Shown piece after piece: positions 20,400 to 32,754 of a DNA stretch of 64,000 nt (positions within the stretch are counted from its first letter, which is position 1; each line of letters begins with the position of its first letter). The DNA comes from Aedes albopictus (taxonomy: Eukaryota; Arthropoda; Insecta; Diptera; Culicidae), in assembly GCF_035046485.1 (NCBI RefSeq), contig NC_085137.1, positions 137,024,703 through 137,088,702 on the forward strand, given 5' to 3'. The notes beneath the pieces are model-generated. The model was given only the letters and a program-made list of their open reading frames with translations, was not told the DNA's origin and ran no database searches. Position numbers and translations under genes: made by a program.

Positions 20400-22270
20400 G
20401 CATTATGCCTAATGGGGTAGAGTCCACCCATGCCAACTTCAAAGAGTCTAGTAGGACGACGAAGGTCAGAGTCGTTTTTGACATCGTACTAAAGGCCGTC
20501 CGGAGAAACACATCATGCTTTTGGTCGGCCCACTTGTACATGTAGACCAGTATTCTTCTGCGTTGCCGTCATCGCCGATATGGAGAAAGTATATCGGTAG
20601 CTGCTCCACTTCCCTGAGTATCGAACATTTCTACAAATTCGTTTCCGCAAAAATTTCCATTGATTTGGTTTCCAGCTACGAATTGCAGACTGTGATCTAC
20701 ATTACTGCGTCTACTTCGTATCTCGCTACGACAACTTTACAGCATATGGCACACGATGATGAACATCTGTATCCAGCTGTTGTAGATCCGGTTTTTTTAC
20801 GATTGCTACGTTGATTACCTGCAGGATGAAGCAGACAACATAGAATCAACGATTGAAGTACGGGAACAAGTGACGACGTCTAGGCTCGCTCAACACTGCT
20901 GGGTTTACAATCAAGAAGTGGGCATCGAACGTTCCGGAACTTCTCAGTGGTGTTCAAATGGAAGACTTAGGTTTGCCGTTTCCACACTGATTCTAGTATG
21001 GGAACCGAGAACCATTGCACCACGGCTGCAACTGCCACCACGCCGGCTGCGACATTGACAGCGGAACGTTGTGTCATAAATCGCCCAAATCTTCGACCCA
21101 CTTGGTCGCGCGGGTCCCACTATCGACCACAGTTGCAAATCTGTAAATCATGCAGCGCTCTTTGGCGCTGAAGCCGCTGTGTTGTAAATTATCTTCAATG
21201 CATCCGGCCAAGCTTCAACAGGAATGAAAGGAAATCGTCCACACGTTACACATGTTCTATAGTTGAAGTTCGTATCCCACGATTCGTTTCCCTTCCGAGC
21301 GCCAGACACTCCCAGCCAGGGATGGCATGCTCCTCAGTGTTTATGCAAGTGTGAACGATTTTATAATAAGAAGATGAGCTGCACTGCCTCCTGCCCCCAG
21401 CTACATTTCATCTCCGATACCTCCAAGGAAGTGTATGTAGTAAACTTGGCATAGTGTATCAATTCGGCTGCATCCGGTGAAGTCCACAGTTACTTCGTTG
21501 TCCAATCACTATTCTATCGCCCGGTTTGAACTTTGAACAGCGGAACAGTTTATACAGTTTATACGCATGTTTCAGGCGTCGACAATCCATCAGATGGACA
21601 TCTCACGAGAGCTAAATCTGGTAGACATTCTCTAGTGCAAGCGCTGGCGCTGTTGTAACTGTTCTGCCTGGTTGTCAGTCTACTTGACAAACAGGCCGAA
21701 TTTCATTCTGACCGACTAAGGCGCAGAAGCTTCCAGCAATGAGATGCGGATGCTGCTGCCTTTAATTTCATTCAAATCGATTCCAACGGTGAACTGTTCG
21801 CCCAGCAGGAGAAGCAGTTTTTCAAAGCATCGTCGTGTCACTCACTACTACGTTCTGCTTACGATATCTTCGATCTTTGCAAGAACACGCCACGTTAGGC
21901 CACAGCGATCAGGTCACTATACGCCATAGGTTCATCTGAGACGTCTAGCGCAACGACAGCCGCTCACTGATGAACTTTTGGATCTAAGCAGCAAAGGGTA
22001 AGAGTTGCCAAATCGTCGGGATGTGACTGTAACCGTTCTTCGATCAGAACGACTTTATTCGTGTGGGTGACGGGCTGCGCAACGATGCCCTATCCGACTT
22101 CTTCAAGCATCCCATGCTCCATCAAACACCCACGTTTGATTCTGCTGACTAGTTTATTCCACTTACAGCTATTACACGCAGACCTGGATCCTCAGCGGCA
22201 GAAGCTTAATCAAACCCAAAATCCACCTTTTACTATTCCCAACTTGTTTTGGTAGGAAGCCCACACTGGT
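20400..22270 (+). pseudogene. pol: Decayed BEL/Pao pol (RT to integrase)
   Basis: A chain of broken frames on the plus strand reads as BEL/Pao polymerase. Recognisable pieces in order are: FKESSRTTKVRVVFD at about 20435 and LLVGPLV at about 20515 (RT fingers); TASTSYLATTTLQHMAHDD at about 20705 (RT after the catalytic region); AQIFDPLG at about 21085 (RNase H region); and KHPRLILLTSLFHLQLLHA at about 22115 (integrase zinc region). Many stops and frameshifts separate them, so it is an old, non-functional copy. It differs in age from the gag-only BEL element at 4103-7555; whether they are the same family cannot be told because the parts do not overlap. Confidence 0.82.
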
Positions 22271-23520
22271 CTAGCAGAGCACAGCAGGTTCACTGGCATC
22301 CTAAGTCCGAGCGTTTGACGCTGCGTCGTCACACCACTCAAACGCGTCTAACAAATGCGTAAGATGGACAATAATCAGTCTTGTAAACATTCGACACTTT
22401 TCACTACCTTCATTTCGTTGCCGCAATCGGGTGTCAGCTTGCTTTGTTACACTTGCGCGCTACCGTTACCTCTTACACATAATACGAGCGGTAGAAAAAA
22501 GATCAATAAACATGAGAAAGGGTCAACTCAATGTCGTCTGACATGAAGACATTTGTCTAATTCTAGCTTTTTGCATAGATGTCAGCTAATACCGATTATG
22601 AATGTTAATATTAGTTTATTTTTGCTTGTTGAACTGAATACGACACACATATGGCCGAAATAGCTTTTTTTATGGAAGAAGACAGAAATAACAAAAGCCG
22701 AACCGTCTCCCGAGAACGCTACCGTGGTCAAGTGCATTCGTTTGACATTTTTGTTTCGTACAGTAGTTTTATTGCTCGTGTTGCGAATGTCGGAGACAAA
22801 AGAAGTCCGAATATCGGCGAAAATGTTTTTCTGACTGTGATCTCTAACAAAATTGGCAATAACTAACGAGACAAGATATTCAGTTAGTGCTGCGGAAACG
22901 AAATTTGGTGAAAATTCATCCAGCGGAGAGCATCACACTTCCGGAGACCTGTGGCAGGGCGCCAACAAGTCGGCGATGTTTCAGGTCCAGAAGTGCCTGT
23001 CCATTGATGCTAATGTCTTGTCATATGGGCCTTATCATGTGGAGGTCCAAACATAAGGACATTTTTTCGTCGGGTTTACCAGAAGTTGATCTTCGTGAGA
23101 TTCCAAACAATCCTATGGAGTCTCCTAAGCTGGTCCATAAACACCTACAAAACATCTGGGTTCGCTGGTACCCGAAGTAATCCAGACAACCAGCGATGGA
23201 TAGATAAACGGACACAAATAAGTGGGTGAGTTAGTTTCATACTATTTTTAAATGAGAAAATTCGAAGAGTTCATATTAAGATAATTTCGGTTCGGAGTAG
23301 CAACTACGAATTGTACGGTCATGTATGCTCATGCTTATTGGAGACGGCATTTTCGTCTTTCTGGATGCAACCTCGCTGGTCTAGAACAAGTTTTTAAAGG
23401 TCAATTTTCTCGGCTGGGCTAATGTGACCAATCTGTCTCCAAAGGATTAAACTTATTGCAGTTGAACTCCCAGATCAATATTTTCTACTATTTGACTAAC
23501 GTTTCCTTGTCAAACTCGAA
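22271..23520. other. Unassigned intronic DNA
   Basis: No gene or repeat family recognised with confidence. Near 23290-23345 a fragment (GTAGCAACTACGAATTGTAC) is the inverted relative of a repeat at 50040-50100. Confidence 0.35.
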
Positions 23521-23880
23521 TCTCTAGAGGAATTTCAACATAAATCGCTGGTAGAAGAACCTAGAGGAATCCTTGCAAAAAATCTAGGAGGACTATCTGG
23601 AAGGTTTGTGGGTAAAATTTCTAGAGGAATTTCCAAGGGAATCCCTGAAGAAATTCCTTGAGACATCGCATGAGTTGAATACTTTCCGGGATGAATCCTT
23701 GAGTGAGTTCCGGAATGTTTTGGTAGAGAAATTGAAGAAGTTATCACTACAGAAATTTCACAAAAAAAAAACCGCAGAAATAACATCAGAAGGCACTCTG
23801 AGACCAGAAGGAAGAGTTTTGACAAGTAATCTTTGAAGGAATTTTAGGAATAATCGGAGAAAGCAGTCTGATGCATCCAA
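23521..23880. repeat. Degenerate minisatellite fragment
   Basis: Short diverged units containing AGAGGAATTTC and GAATCCTTG words, the same theme as the array at 15180-16260. Confidence 0.55.
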
Positions 23881-23896
23881 GAATAATCCAAAGGCC

Positions 23897-25437
23897 GCAC
23901 GGAAAAAAATCCATTCCCAAGACCATGAATATGACTCATAGTTTCCCGATATTTTTATGATTTTATGTTATAAATATACACCATGATTAAATTTTATGAT
24001 CTTATGATTGATTTCACCATAACGCTATGCACCCGTTATTGTTTTGGCTTTCGACGACCAAAAATGGAAAATATAATCATGAAGCTATGATTAAATAAGC
24101 TGGGATCATGAGTAGCATTCATGAAGCCAAGAATAATTTTCATAAACCTGGATGCAGATCCTGATGCTTTACCACCAGATTCATAAAATTATGGTTTGGT
24201 GAGGTAGAACCATGCATAGAATTCATGGAATCAAAAAATACTTTTATGATTCCGTCGTCGTCGGACCTATATGCTTCTCAGTCAAATTCATAAAATCATG
24301 GTTGAGGGAGATGGAACCATGCATGGAATTCATGGAATTAAGAATTACTTTTATGATTCCGTCGTCGTCGGACCTCAATGTTTCTCAGTCAAATTCATAA
24401 AATCATGGTTGAGGGAGATGGAACCATGCATAGAATTCATGGAATTAAGAATTACTTTTATGATTCCGTCGTCGTCGGACCTCAATGTTTCTCAGTCAAA
24501 TTCATAAAATCATGGTTAAGGGAGATGGAACCATGCATGGAATTCATGGAATTAAGAATTACTTTTATGATTCCGTCGTCGTCGGTCCCAAATGCTTTTA
24601 ATTAGATTAATAAAACGATGCAAGCTAAAATCATAAGAAAATAAAATACGTGATATCAGAGCCCATTTATATGATTTTGGGTCCTATCCATCATCCTTTT
24701 TTCTATGAACAAGCAGCACTTTTTAGTTGGCCTCTTGTTAGTGAAGATATGTAATGTTCAAATATAAAAGAGAACAACAATGATCGAACTCACCGGATAA
24801 TCATATTTAGCTGGTTTATTATTTTTGTCTTTGGCACCTACATCCAACAGGCTAAGGATGCCCTCCAAACCACATCAATTGTTCACTAGTTCACATCACT
24901 TGCTGAGTCTCCGAACTCGTCAAACGATGGATAAACCAAAAAAATAGAGAGAATTACCGAAAATTAACGCGCGATTCTCACTTTGCTTCACCCTCCGTAC
25001 ATAAACTCGGAGCTACGACGGATGGCACAACGAAAACGCAAACTAGGCACTGTTTACTTTTTGCGCGTTTACTTTTTAGTCAATCAACTCCCAACAACCT
25101 GCCGAATCTTACGGGCACACTGTTTCGATGTTCCATTTCCTCATATATGCACATTTATTACTCTAACCAAATAAAAACTTTGCAAAAATAGCAGGTTCAA
25201 CTTTTTCCACATGTCTGCGCTGGACGACCGCGCGATTTATATAATTGCATATGGCAGATAAATGTAACGCTAGGAATCGACCATGAATATAATTTATGAA
25301 AATGCTTGTTTCTATTCATATTTCTGGCCAACTCATTCATGATATTATGAATTTTAATTATGATATTATGAGTTGGCAGACATCATAAGAACATGATTTT
25401 TTATTCATGATTAGGGGAATGGATTTTTTTCCGTGCG
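23897..25437. mobile_element. Foldback element, about 1.5 kb, with an internal 107-bp repeat array
   Basis: GCACGGAAAAAAATCCATTC at the left end is matched by its reverse complement at the right end, and the inverted match continues into GACCATGAAT/ATTCATGATT-like sequence. The body is rich in CATGATT, TCATAAAA and similar words. I see no coding sequence. No convincing target-site duplication was found, so the superfamily is open. An unrelated insertion may sit in 24650-25250. Confidence 0.65.
24211..24605. repeat. 107-bp tandem repeat, about 3.7 copies
   Basis: Units starting CATGCATAGAATTCATGGAA recur at 24211, 24318, 24425 and 24532, exactly 107 bp apart. They share TTTATGATTCCGTCGTCGTC. 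The copies are nearly identical, so the expansion is recent compared with the flanking foldback element. Confidence 0.92.
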
Positions 25438-25619
25438 TGACTTCAACTCAATTTGAATGATATTGGATGAGCTTGGTTGTTGCTGCATACGCCAATAGCT
25501 GTAAAATATTTCGTATTACCACATGTATGCACAGAAAGAACTGTGCGAAGTCTGACATACAATTAATCAATGATGCAAATGATCACCTCACTAGTGCTCA
25601 TTACAACTCATCAACTCTA

Positions 25620-25846
25620 GACCAACATTTGAAAAGGGCGTAACAGCCATTTCGAATTTCTGCTTCTCCCGTCCCTCCTAGGCTTACCCGCCATTATTCA
25701 TGAAATCTTTTACCAGTAACAGATAGAACTGACTCCCCTCTATCTGTTAACGGAAGAAGTTTGCATAAAAATATTGAAATACGCCCAGGAGGACCGGAAC
25801 AAGTGAGAATTTGCAATGGTTGTTCCGCCCTTTTCAAATGTTAGTC
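25620..25846. mobile_element. TA-flanked MITE with TTTGAAAAGGGCG ends
   Basis: GACCAACATTTGAAAAGGGC on the left is matched in inverted form on the right (GCCCTTTTCAAATGTTAGTC), with further inverted matches for about 45 bp. TA flanks both sides (25618-25619 and 25847-25848), which fits a Tc1/mariner-type element. Non-coding. Confidence 0.68.
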
Positions 25847-27129
25847 TAGAACTGTATATTTATCGCGTGCGATTGAACTGTGCACTGATCAGCGATGACC
25901 AGCAGCAAAGAGGTGGCAAAACGAACATGATGTAAATCACAAACGATTTTGCATACATCTGACTGGGCCGTCACACGCTCGCCCGAACAGCCGAACCATA
26001 CCGAATAGGTTGGTTTGCGAAGCTACGGCACGAACGCTCGACACGCACACAGAAGCAACATTCGCATGTACCGATACCATACTAATAAAGCTTCCAGCCA
26101 ACGATGCTTCGCGATAAGCTGTCGAAAAGCATCGAAAGCGATGAAAAGAGATGCTTGGCTAGAACGCAACGGCTCAACGGCGAAAAGGAAGAGTTAACTA
26201 TGCTGATCAGTGTTGAGTCCGTTCGTGTGCTACTCGTATTGGAGGTTGATTGAATAAAGCGAGGATGGGTGAAAACGTATTCGTTGTCGAAAGCAAATCG
26301 CATCATTTCGCGAATGTTTTCATCAAATAGCAAGCTTGCAATTAATACTTCATTTCGAATATTGATGTGAAGGCATTAATTCTAAAAAGTTCTTAGTCCC
26401 TCTGGTAATAATTGATGCTGTGGAACTTGAGCAACTAATCAAACGGGAATTGTTCGAATATGTATGCTCTTGGTTTGAAAGCACATTACACATTTTAGCC
26501 AAAACGCCAAGTCTTCAAAATAATTTGGATGATGTAGGACTACTCTGAGATGTACAGAATCATATACATTTAAGGACAGACTTGTTAGAATCCCAAAATG
26601 GCCGCCACAATGGCCGACTTTGGCACCTACTCACGATTTCGTGCCCACAAATCTCTTCGTACACAAAACCAGCGCACTTGATCTTCTTATTTGAAGCTTA
26701 TTACAAGTGAGCAAGAACAGAATAATGAAATACACTGTTGTTTGGAGCTTGCTTCTTGAGATTTGTGCGTCTGAAGTTCTGATGCACTGTAGAAGCGGGA
26801 TTTTAAGAAGTTTGTCCTTAAGAGTTAACTCCAAACCTGTGAAATGCACTATACCGAGAGGCATACATACTCGAATGTAAAGGCCTCAACTCTTGTGTAT
26901 TTTCGATGTCCTAGGGTATCGCTAACGACCTGAAATGGACAAGACTTATTCCTATATGCATTGATAATTCGTCTAGAAAGTGTAAGCATTAAGATCAAGA
27001 TTTCAAAGTGTGCTAGGAAGTCTATAACATCACTAATAGTTGATTATGTAACGAGTTGCAAAAATTTGATTTTTTTACGAGGCTCGTCGAATTTGATAAA
27101 TAAGAATAGAGCTAAAAATCGAGTTTTGC
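25847..27129. other. Unassigned intronic DNA
   Basis: Includes AAAATGGCCGCCACAATGGC near 26595, a phrase I recall from repeated mosquito DNA, but no complete element or exon is resolved. Confidence 0.35.
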
Positions 27130-27137
27130 AACGAGTT

Positions 27138-27387
27138 CACTGGCGTAGCCACGGGGGGGGGGGGGGTTTAGGGTTAAACCCCCCCCCCCTCCAGAGCCAA
27201 AATTTGTGGAACTGAAAATTTGCAGTATAAAGCGCTTTGCGACGAAAAAATTTTTCGGCTGCGCCGCTTTTTTCAAACTACGAATACAATTGCTCATTCA
27301 TGTTTACAAAATGTAAGTGACAAATCAAAAAAGGCATCATTGACCGTTGAAAACCCCTCCCAGAGACATTTTCTGGCTACGCCACTG
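27138..27387. mobile_element. 250-bp hAT-type MITE with G/C homopolymer hairpin
   Basis: Terminal inverted repeats CACTGGCGTAGCCA and CAGTGGCGTAGCCA (13 of 14 matched) are flanked by a perfect 8-bp duplication AACGAGTT (27130-27137 and 27388-27395). Both the CA start and the 8-bp duplication fit hAT. Near the left end a run of about 15 G is followed, after TTTAGGGTTAAA, by a run of about 13 C, making a strong hairpin. Confidence 0.85.
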
Positions 27388-27395
27388 AACGAGTT

Positions 27396-27900
27396 CAATA
27401 CAAATTTTATGAATGATCATTGTACAACTCATTGGAGTTACATAATGTTCATAATGCAACTCAAATGAGTATGCATACTGAACCGGTACGGAAAATTCGG
27501 TCATTATAATACTATTAAATACTAATACAATACTAATACAAATACTACTATTAAAAAAAATATTAGAAAATATGATACTAAATTGCATAATAGTATCATA
27601 ATTATGAACATTATGCAACTATTTTTCATTATGCAACTCATTTTAGTTGCATAATGAACCAGTTCGGAAAAATTGGCCATTATGAAACCAAAATGAGTCC
27701 TATAAAATGGACATTATAATACTGAATTGTATAAAATATGTTTTTTTTTTTTCAAAAATCTTCAAGAGACAAATTTTTGTTTCTTAATATTGGAAATAAA
27801 GTAAAAATTGAAAAAAAAATCTACTGTAAAACACCAAAAAAACAGCACAAACACAACACAACCGTAATGTACAGGAAAGTCCCTTACTTTCTTTCCACTT
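27396..27900. other. AT-rich intronic DNA, inverted-repeat traces
   Basis: Words such as TTATGCAACTCA, CATAATG and AAATTCGGTCATTAT occur in both orientations, suggesting an old foldback element, but the ends are not clear. A poly-T run lies at about 27741 and the exon 2 donor at 27901-27902. Confidence 0.35.
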
Positions 27901-27902
27901 AC

Positions 27903-28084
27903 CGAAGCCGGTTCCGGTGTGAGCCGCTCCTCGTCCGACACACTGTTGGGCGTGGCCGTCGCCCTCGAGCTGGCCCGCCGATCCTGACCGGACCGGGACG
28001 CTTCCTCCGAATCGGAGCACTCTTCCACATCTACGTCCACTTCGTCGTCGACTTCCGACAGACGATCCACCGAGCTGGGAGGCC
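27903..28084 (-). CDS. H15: H15/midline exon 2: acidic linker exon
   Basis: A 182-bp internal coding exon on the minus strand. It is preceded by a strong pyrimidine tract ending TTCTGCAG (AG at 28086-28085) and followed by GTAAGTGG. After two bases of a split codon it encodes 60 residues, including an acidic stretch EVDDEVDVDVEECSDSEE and the end ERLTPEPAS. It ends in phase 0, which joins exactly to exon 3. The acidic serine-rich character suits the poorly conserved region between the repressor motif and the T-box in H15/midline-type proteins. The assignment rests on strand, splice sites, phase with exon 3 and composition rather than on a conserved domain. The exon expects a phase-1 donor upstream, which exon 1 does not give. 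Confidence 0.82.
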
Positions 28085-28090
28085 CTGCAG

Positions 28091-30500
28091 AATGAACGAA
28101 AGGAAAAGGTTAACGATTAGAAAAACACGACCTAAAATGGGTGGCACGGCACCCGATTAGCTCTTATCTAGTCGACAATTTGAGTCCTTATCTGTTTTGG
28201 GTTCGGGCGGCCTGATGTAACACCCCCTGGTGACCCTGCTTCACAGAGGCATTAAACAACTCAGGCAATTAATTATTTTACTTGAAATGGGTGCAGGGGA
28301 GAGTGGAGACAATCGACTTGTATGGTTTTTTAGAATGTTTCCACTGTTATGTCTATTTTTCAAAGCAACTCGGGCGTTGTAGAGTTATCGAAAATAACGG
28401 CGCATTTTGCCTTCGACCTTAAAGGAAATATACTGTGTAATGCTTAAAAAGTTTATTTGTACCCAATTACTGGCTTGAGGCATTTCATGTCCATATCCCC
28501 CATCCAGTGCGTAGCGCTGGCCAGCGCGGCCATCGCCATTACCGCATGTTTAATAAATCAAACAACAAACGCGCATATAAATTTATGCCCACTTTTGGGT
28601 GGAATGTTCTATGGCCCAAGCCCAAGCCCAAGGAACACGGTGGCGAACGGGTTGAGCAACGGCAGAGCGCGCGCGCTCTTCGAACAGCGCCCAGGAGGAA
28701 TTAATTAAATTAACATGTAAATTAGGCGTGAAACAATTAAAATGTATTGTGCGCGAGAGATATTGAGTGGCTGCGTTGTTGCCCCGAAGAAAAAAAAAAA
28801 TGGAAGCATTTATAACGTTCAAACAAAATCGAGGCTCTCTTCTCCCGCGGGGCTACATCCACCGCCGCGCCGGTGGCCTCCGAGGCCGGTGATGGAATAT
28901 GCCGAATCGTACCTACTGACTGCTGGTACGCATGCAGAGTGAGAGCGAGAGAGACCTCCGTAACCTCGAAACGTCAAACTAAATTAAGGTTATGTAAACA
29001 TCGTTAACACGCTCTGGGTCGGACCCCATCAGCAGCAGGCTCTGACTTTGCGTGTCCGTCCGCATCCATCCGAGCCATATGTGTACGCGCCTTACAAGGC
29101 GTTATAAACTGGGTAAATTGGTGAAAAACTAACAATCGAGAAACGGCGCGGTTGGTTCTTCGGCAATGTTCCTGCGGAACAGAGGTTGGTTGACTGAACG
29201 GTTTTGGAAATCTTGATTTTATTCATGGTTTACCCAGTCTTTGTGAGCTCGTTCATAAACTATTTTAAAGAACTCAATAGTGATACACATGGGCCGTAGC
29301 AGGACGCCATACAAAGATCACAGACATTCTAAATTCAAACAAAGCACTTACACAAACAACAAACCGAAGCCTCTTAACTCCTGAAAAAGATGGAATATAC
29401 GTCGAAATGTAGAAGCAATAGTCGTTTTAGCTACTTATAAGACTGGAAGAGCCAAAAACCTACAAAACATATGAGTGCAGAGTGAGTGCCGAGTTCACTT
29501 CCCCGAGAATTTCGACACTACAGCGGGGTACACTTGCACCAGTTCAAAATAAAATATATCATTTAGCTTTGCTTTCTCAATATATTAATAGAACTCTCAG
29601 TATAGTATATAAAATATTTGCAAATGCTTTACTTTGAACACAACATTATGCCAGAGAATGATCAATGTTGAGCGGTGCCGCGTTTACGTAAAATGAACTC
29701 GTTTCCATGGCCACCAAGATAACACGGCACCACTCAAACGTCATACGGTAAAACATTGCATTGGTCCATAGGTCAGAAAAATTGATTCAGCTTACATGCA
29801 TGGGGATGAACGAACTGTCAAGAGAATGTAGATTCCATAGGGTAAATTTACTTTTTCTCAACAAATTAATCCACATTCATCGAGTTCATCTAGCCTAGCC
29901 CCACCTACTAATGATTCACTCACACTACACATTGATCGTAGTTGGTTGCAAATGGACTTATCCACCGATGAGCTGAGTTCACTCGGTCCGAGAATTTTGA
30001 TACTAGAGAGGGCAGATCGGGCCCAACATTTTTGGACCGATTCACCGATATTCACTGACATTAGTTGCCGGGTTAATGACATTTCGTTCTAGTTTTATTG
30101 TGGATGGAAAAGAATAGAGAAAAATATAATTCATATGTAAATTGTGTGAAACTTTCACGAAAAATGGTGAAAAATTGTTAAAATAAAAAAATATGTAGGT
30201 GTTCATTGAAAAGGCAAGCAGAAGTTGCCCGAAGTACCTTTGACAGAGCTATTTGTAATTCATCTTTATTGCGGAGATTCCACCTGTTTAGACTCCTGCG
30301 CGAAAATTAGTTGCGTGGATTTTTCTTGCGTGGGCCCACAGATATAAAACCAGACCGCGTCCTGGTGAATATTTTACGCTGTGTTGTTAGGTACACATTT
30401 GGCGATAGTTTTGCATTGTAAACAAACATTTATAACGCACCTACGCTGAAAATGAGTTTAATCATTTATTTGCGTCAGAATCTATAAATCTTCACAACGG
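28091..30500. other. H15: Repeat-poor part of H15 intron 1
   Basis: Little recognisable mobile DNA. At 28560-28760 there are homeodomain-like TAATTAAATTAA words and AGGCGTGA (about 28725), one mismatch from the T-box half-site AGGTGTGA. Poly-A at about 28790. The region 29440-30100 has partly repeated wording (CGAGAATTT, GAGTTCACT) of unknown origin. A candidate region for intronic enhancers. Confidence 0.4.
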
Positions 30501-30502
30501 GC

Positions 30503-30672
30503 AATATTAACGAGCTTATTTGCACGGGACTATAGCACATCTCGGGACGCACGGCTTAACTTATTTTCCATGAAAAAAAACTCATATTTTGTAAGTTTGT
30601 CGAGAGCAGGATTTGATCACAGATCCTCGGCGTGATAGTCAAGTGTTCTAACCATCACTCTAGGTCCGCTCT
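30503..30672 (-). mobile_element. tRNA-derived SINE, copy A
   Basis: On the minus strand a tRNA-like head carries TAGAGTGATGGTTAGAACAC (A-box region), GACTATCACGCCGAGG, and a B-box-like GATCAAATCC. It is followed by CGTCCCGAGATG and an end near GCTCGTTAATA. A second copy lies at 55034-55200, sharing head, CCCGAGATG and CTCGTTAATA. Ends are approximate and no target-site duplication was identified. Confidence 0.72.
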
Positions 30673-30734
30673 ACCGCTATTTGTTGCCAAAAATCACGAG
30701 CAAGTGCAAGTTGAACGACTGTATGTAACTATAT

Positions 30735-30875
30735 TGCGGTGCTCAATCCTTTAATGATTTCTGCGATTCTCAGGAGTCTCAGGGGTATTCATTGGGTTTC
30801 AGGAGAATCTTTTGGGACATTTGAGACAATTACATGGGTGTTTCAAGGAGTTCCCATGAGATTCGGTCTGGTTCG
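30735..30875. repeat. Degenerate minisatellite fragment
   Basis: Short units with TTTCAGGAG, CTCAGGGGTATTC and TTTCAAGGAGTTC, the same theme as the arrays at 31.1-32.8 and 33.5-34.1 kb. Confidence 0.55.
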
Positions 30876-31144
30876 TCCCTTTCTATCTACTTCCTATACT
30901 CTCTTCTTTACATATACATGTATAAACGTATGTTCGTGCATACATGTACACTAAAACCTCTTTTTATGCATGTTATTTTTAAGCACTTTCAATTTATGCA
31001 CCTTTTTTATGCCCTGTATAAAAAGAGGGAAAACAACTCATTGTGCATTAGAATATTTAATAATGACGGGAACTATTGCAACGGTGGACAAGGAGTGTTT
31101 ACAGAGGAGAGCAAAGGAAGATATCATGTGCGTTACATGGGGTC

Positions 31145-32338
31145 TGAGTGGATCTTAAGGGGGTTTCGGAGTCATTTCAGGAAGTCTCAGAGCATTTTAG
31201 GCTGATTTAAGAGGCGTTACGGAGGCGTTTTCAGAGGTTTTGATTTAGGAGGTTTAATTGAGGCACTTCAGGATGTTTCAGATCATTTTCGGCTTGATTC
31301 AGAGGCGTTACGGAAGCGTTACGGAGGAGTTTTTGGGGTGTTCGGAGCTTCTCAGGTGCATTACATGGCGTCCGAGGGACTTTAAGGGGAATTTTGGAAG
31401 CATTTCAAGACGTTTCAGAGCATTTTCGGCGAGATGCACAGGCGTTACTTAAGTGTTACAAGCAGTTTTCGTGGGGTTCGGAGCCTCTCAGATGCGTTAC
31501 ATGGGGTCCGAGGGGGTTTAAGGGGCATTTTGCAGGAATTTCAGGACGTTTCAGAGCATTTTCTGCGAGATTAAGAGGCGTTACGAAAGCGTTACGGAGG
31601 AATTTTCGGGGGGTTAGGAGCCTCTCAGGTGCGTTACATGGGGTCCGAGGGGGTTTAAGGGGGATTAAGAAGGCATTTCAGGATGTTTAGGACCATTTTC
31701 GGCGTTATTAAGAGGCGTTACGAAAGCGTTACAGAGGAGTTTTCGGGGGGTGTATTTCATGGGGTCCGAGGGAGACGAAGAGGGATTTTGAAAGCATTTC
31801 AGGACGTTTTATAGTATTTGCTGTGGAACTAAGAGGCGTTAGGAAAGCGTTACGGAGGAGTTTTCGGGGGGTTGGGAGCTTCTCAGGTGCGTTACATGGG
31901 GTCCGAGGGGATTTAAAGGGGGTTTTGGAGGCTTTTCAGGACGTTTCAAAGCATTTTCTGTGGGATTAAGAGGCATTACAAAAGCGTTACGGAGGAGTTT
32001 TCGGGGGGTTTGGAGCCCCTCAGGTGCATTACAAGGGGTCCGTGGGGGTTTAAGGGGGATTTTGGAGGCATTTTAGGACGTTTCAGAGCTCTTAGGTGGG
32101 ATTCAGAGGCGTTACGGAATCGTTACGGAGGAGTTTTCGGGGGGTTTGGAGCTTCTCAGGTGCGTTACATGAAGTCCGAGAGGGTTTAAGGGGGATTTTG
32201 GAGGCATTTCAAGACGTTTCAGAACATTTTCGTGGGATTCAGAGGCGTTACGGAGGATGGTTTCGAAGCCTCTCAGGTGCGCTACATGGGGTCCCCGGGG
32301 GGTTTAAGGGAGCTTTTTGAGGCATTTCAGGAAGTTTC
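31145..32338. repeat. Higher-order minisatellite, about 122-139-bp period
   Basis: GTTACGGAGGAGTTTTCGG-type words recur at about 31589, 31727, 31849, 31988 and 32124, and the companion TTTCAGGACGTTTCAGAGCA recurs with the same spacing. About eight copies. Each long unit is itself composed of shorter GGGGTTT, CAGAGGCGTT and GGAGGCATTT pieces. The array turns into its reverse complement at about 32338. Confidence 0.85.
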
Positions 32339-32512
32339 AGAGCAGACTCTGAAATACCTTAAAACGCCCCTCAAACCTCTTGCAACGTCCTTTAAAGGCT
32401 CCTGAGATCCCTTGAATTGCCCCTAAAGCCCCTTGAAACGCCCCTGAAAACACCAAAAAATCCTGACAGAACAACCTTAAAAGGCTCCTCAAATCCTTCA
32501 AAACAACCCGGG
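32339..32512. repeat. Inverted continuation of the minisatellite
   Basis: From CAGACTCTGAAATACC onward the theme is reversed (CCTCAAACC, CCCCTGAAA, CCTTGAAACGCCCC), forming a head-to-head junction at about 32338. It resumes after the SINE (32755-32830). Confidence 0.7.
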
Positions 32513-32754
32513 GTCTCCAGTTAGCCTAGTGGTTAACGCCAATCCGGAGACGGCAGATTCGATTCCCGTTCCAGTCGGGAAAATTTTCTCGACTCCCTGG
32601 GCATAGTGTATCGTTGTACTTGCCTCACAATATACAATGGCATACAAAGAAAGCCCTTCAATTAATAACTGTGGAAGTGCTCAAAGAACACTAAGTTGAA
32701 GCGAGGCTGGCCAAGTCCCAGTTGGGATGTAGATCCTTAAAGAAGAAGAAGAAC
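32513..32754 (+). mobile_element. Feilai-like tRNA-derived SINE
   Basis: The plus-strand head has TAGCCTAGTGGTTA (A-box) and GATTCGATTCCC (B-box). The body has GTGTATCGTTGTACTTGCC, AATAACTGTGGAAGTGCTC and AGAACACTAAGTTGAAG, followed by an AAG-repeat tail. I recognise this wording as the Aedes Feilai SINE family. AACCC on both sides may be the target-site duplication. It is inserted in the inverted minisatellite. Confidence 0.85.

Noticed and set aside
24211..24605. A CRISPR-like array
   Set aside because: The 107-bp units are tandem with no unique spacers, and this is an insect genome.
27150..27192. A telomere-like TTAGGG insertion
   Set aside because: Only one TTAGGG word occurs, at the centre of the G/C hairpin; insect telomere repeats are TTAGG and no array is present.
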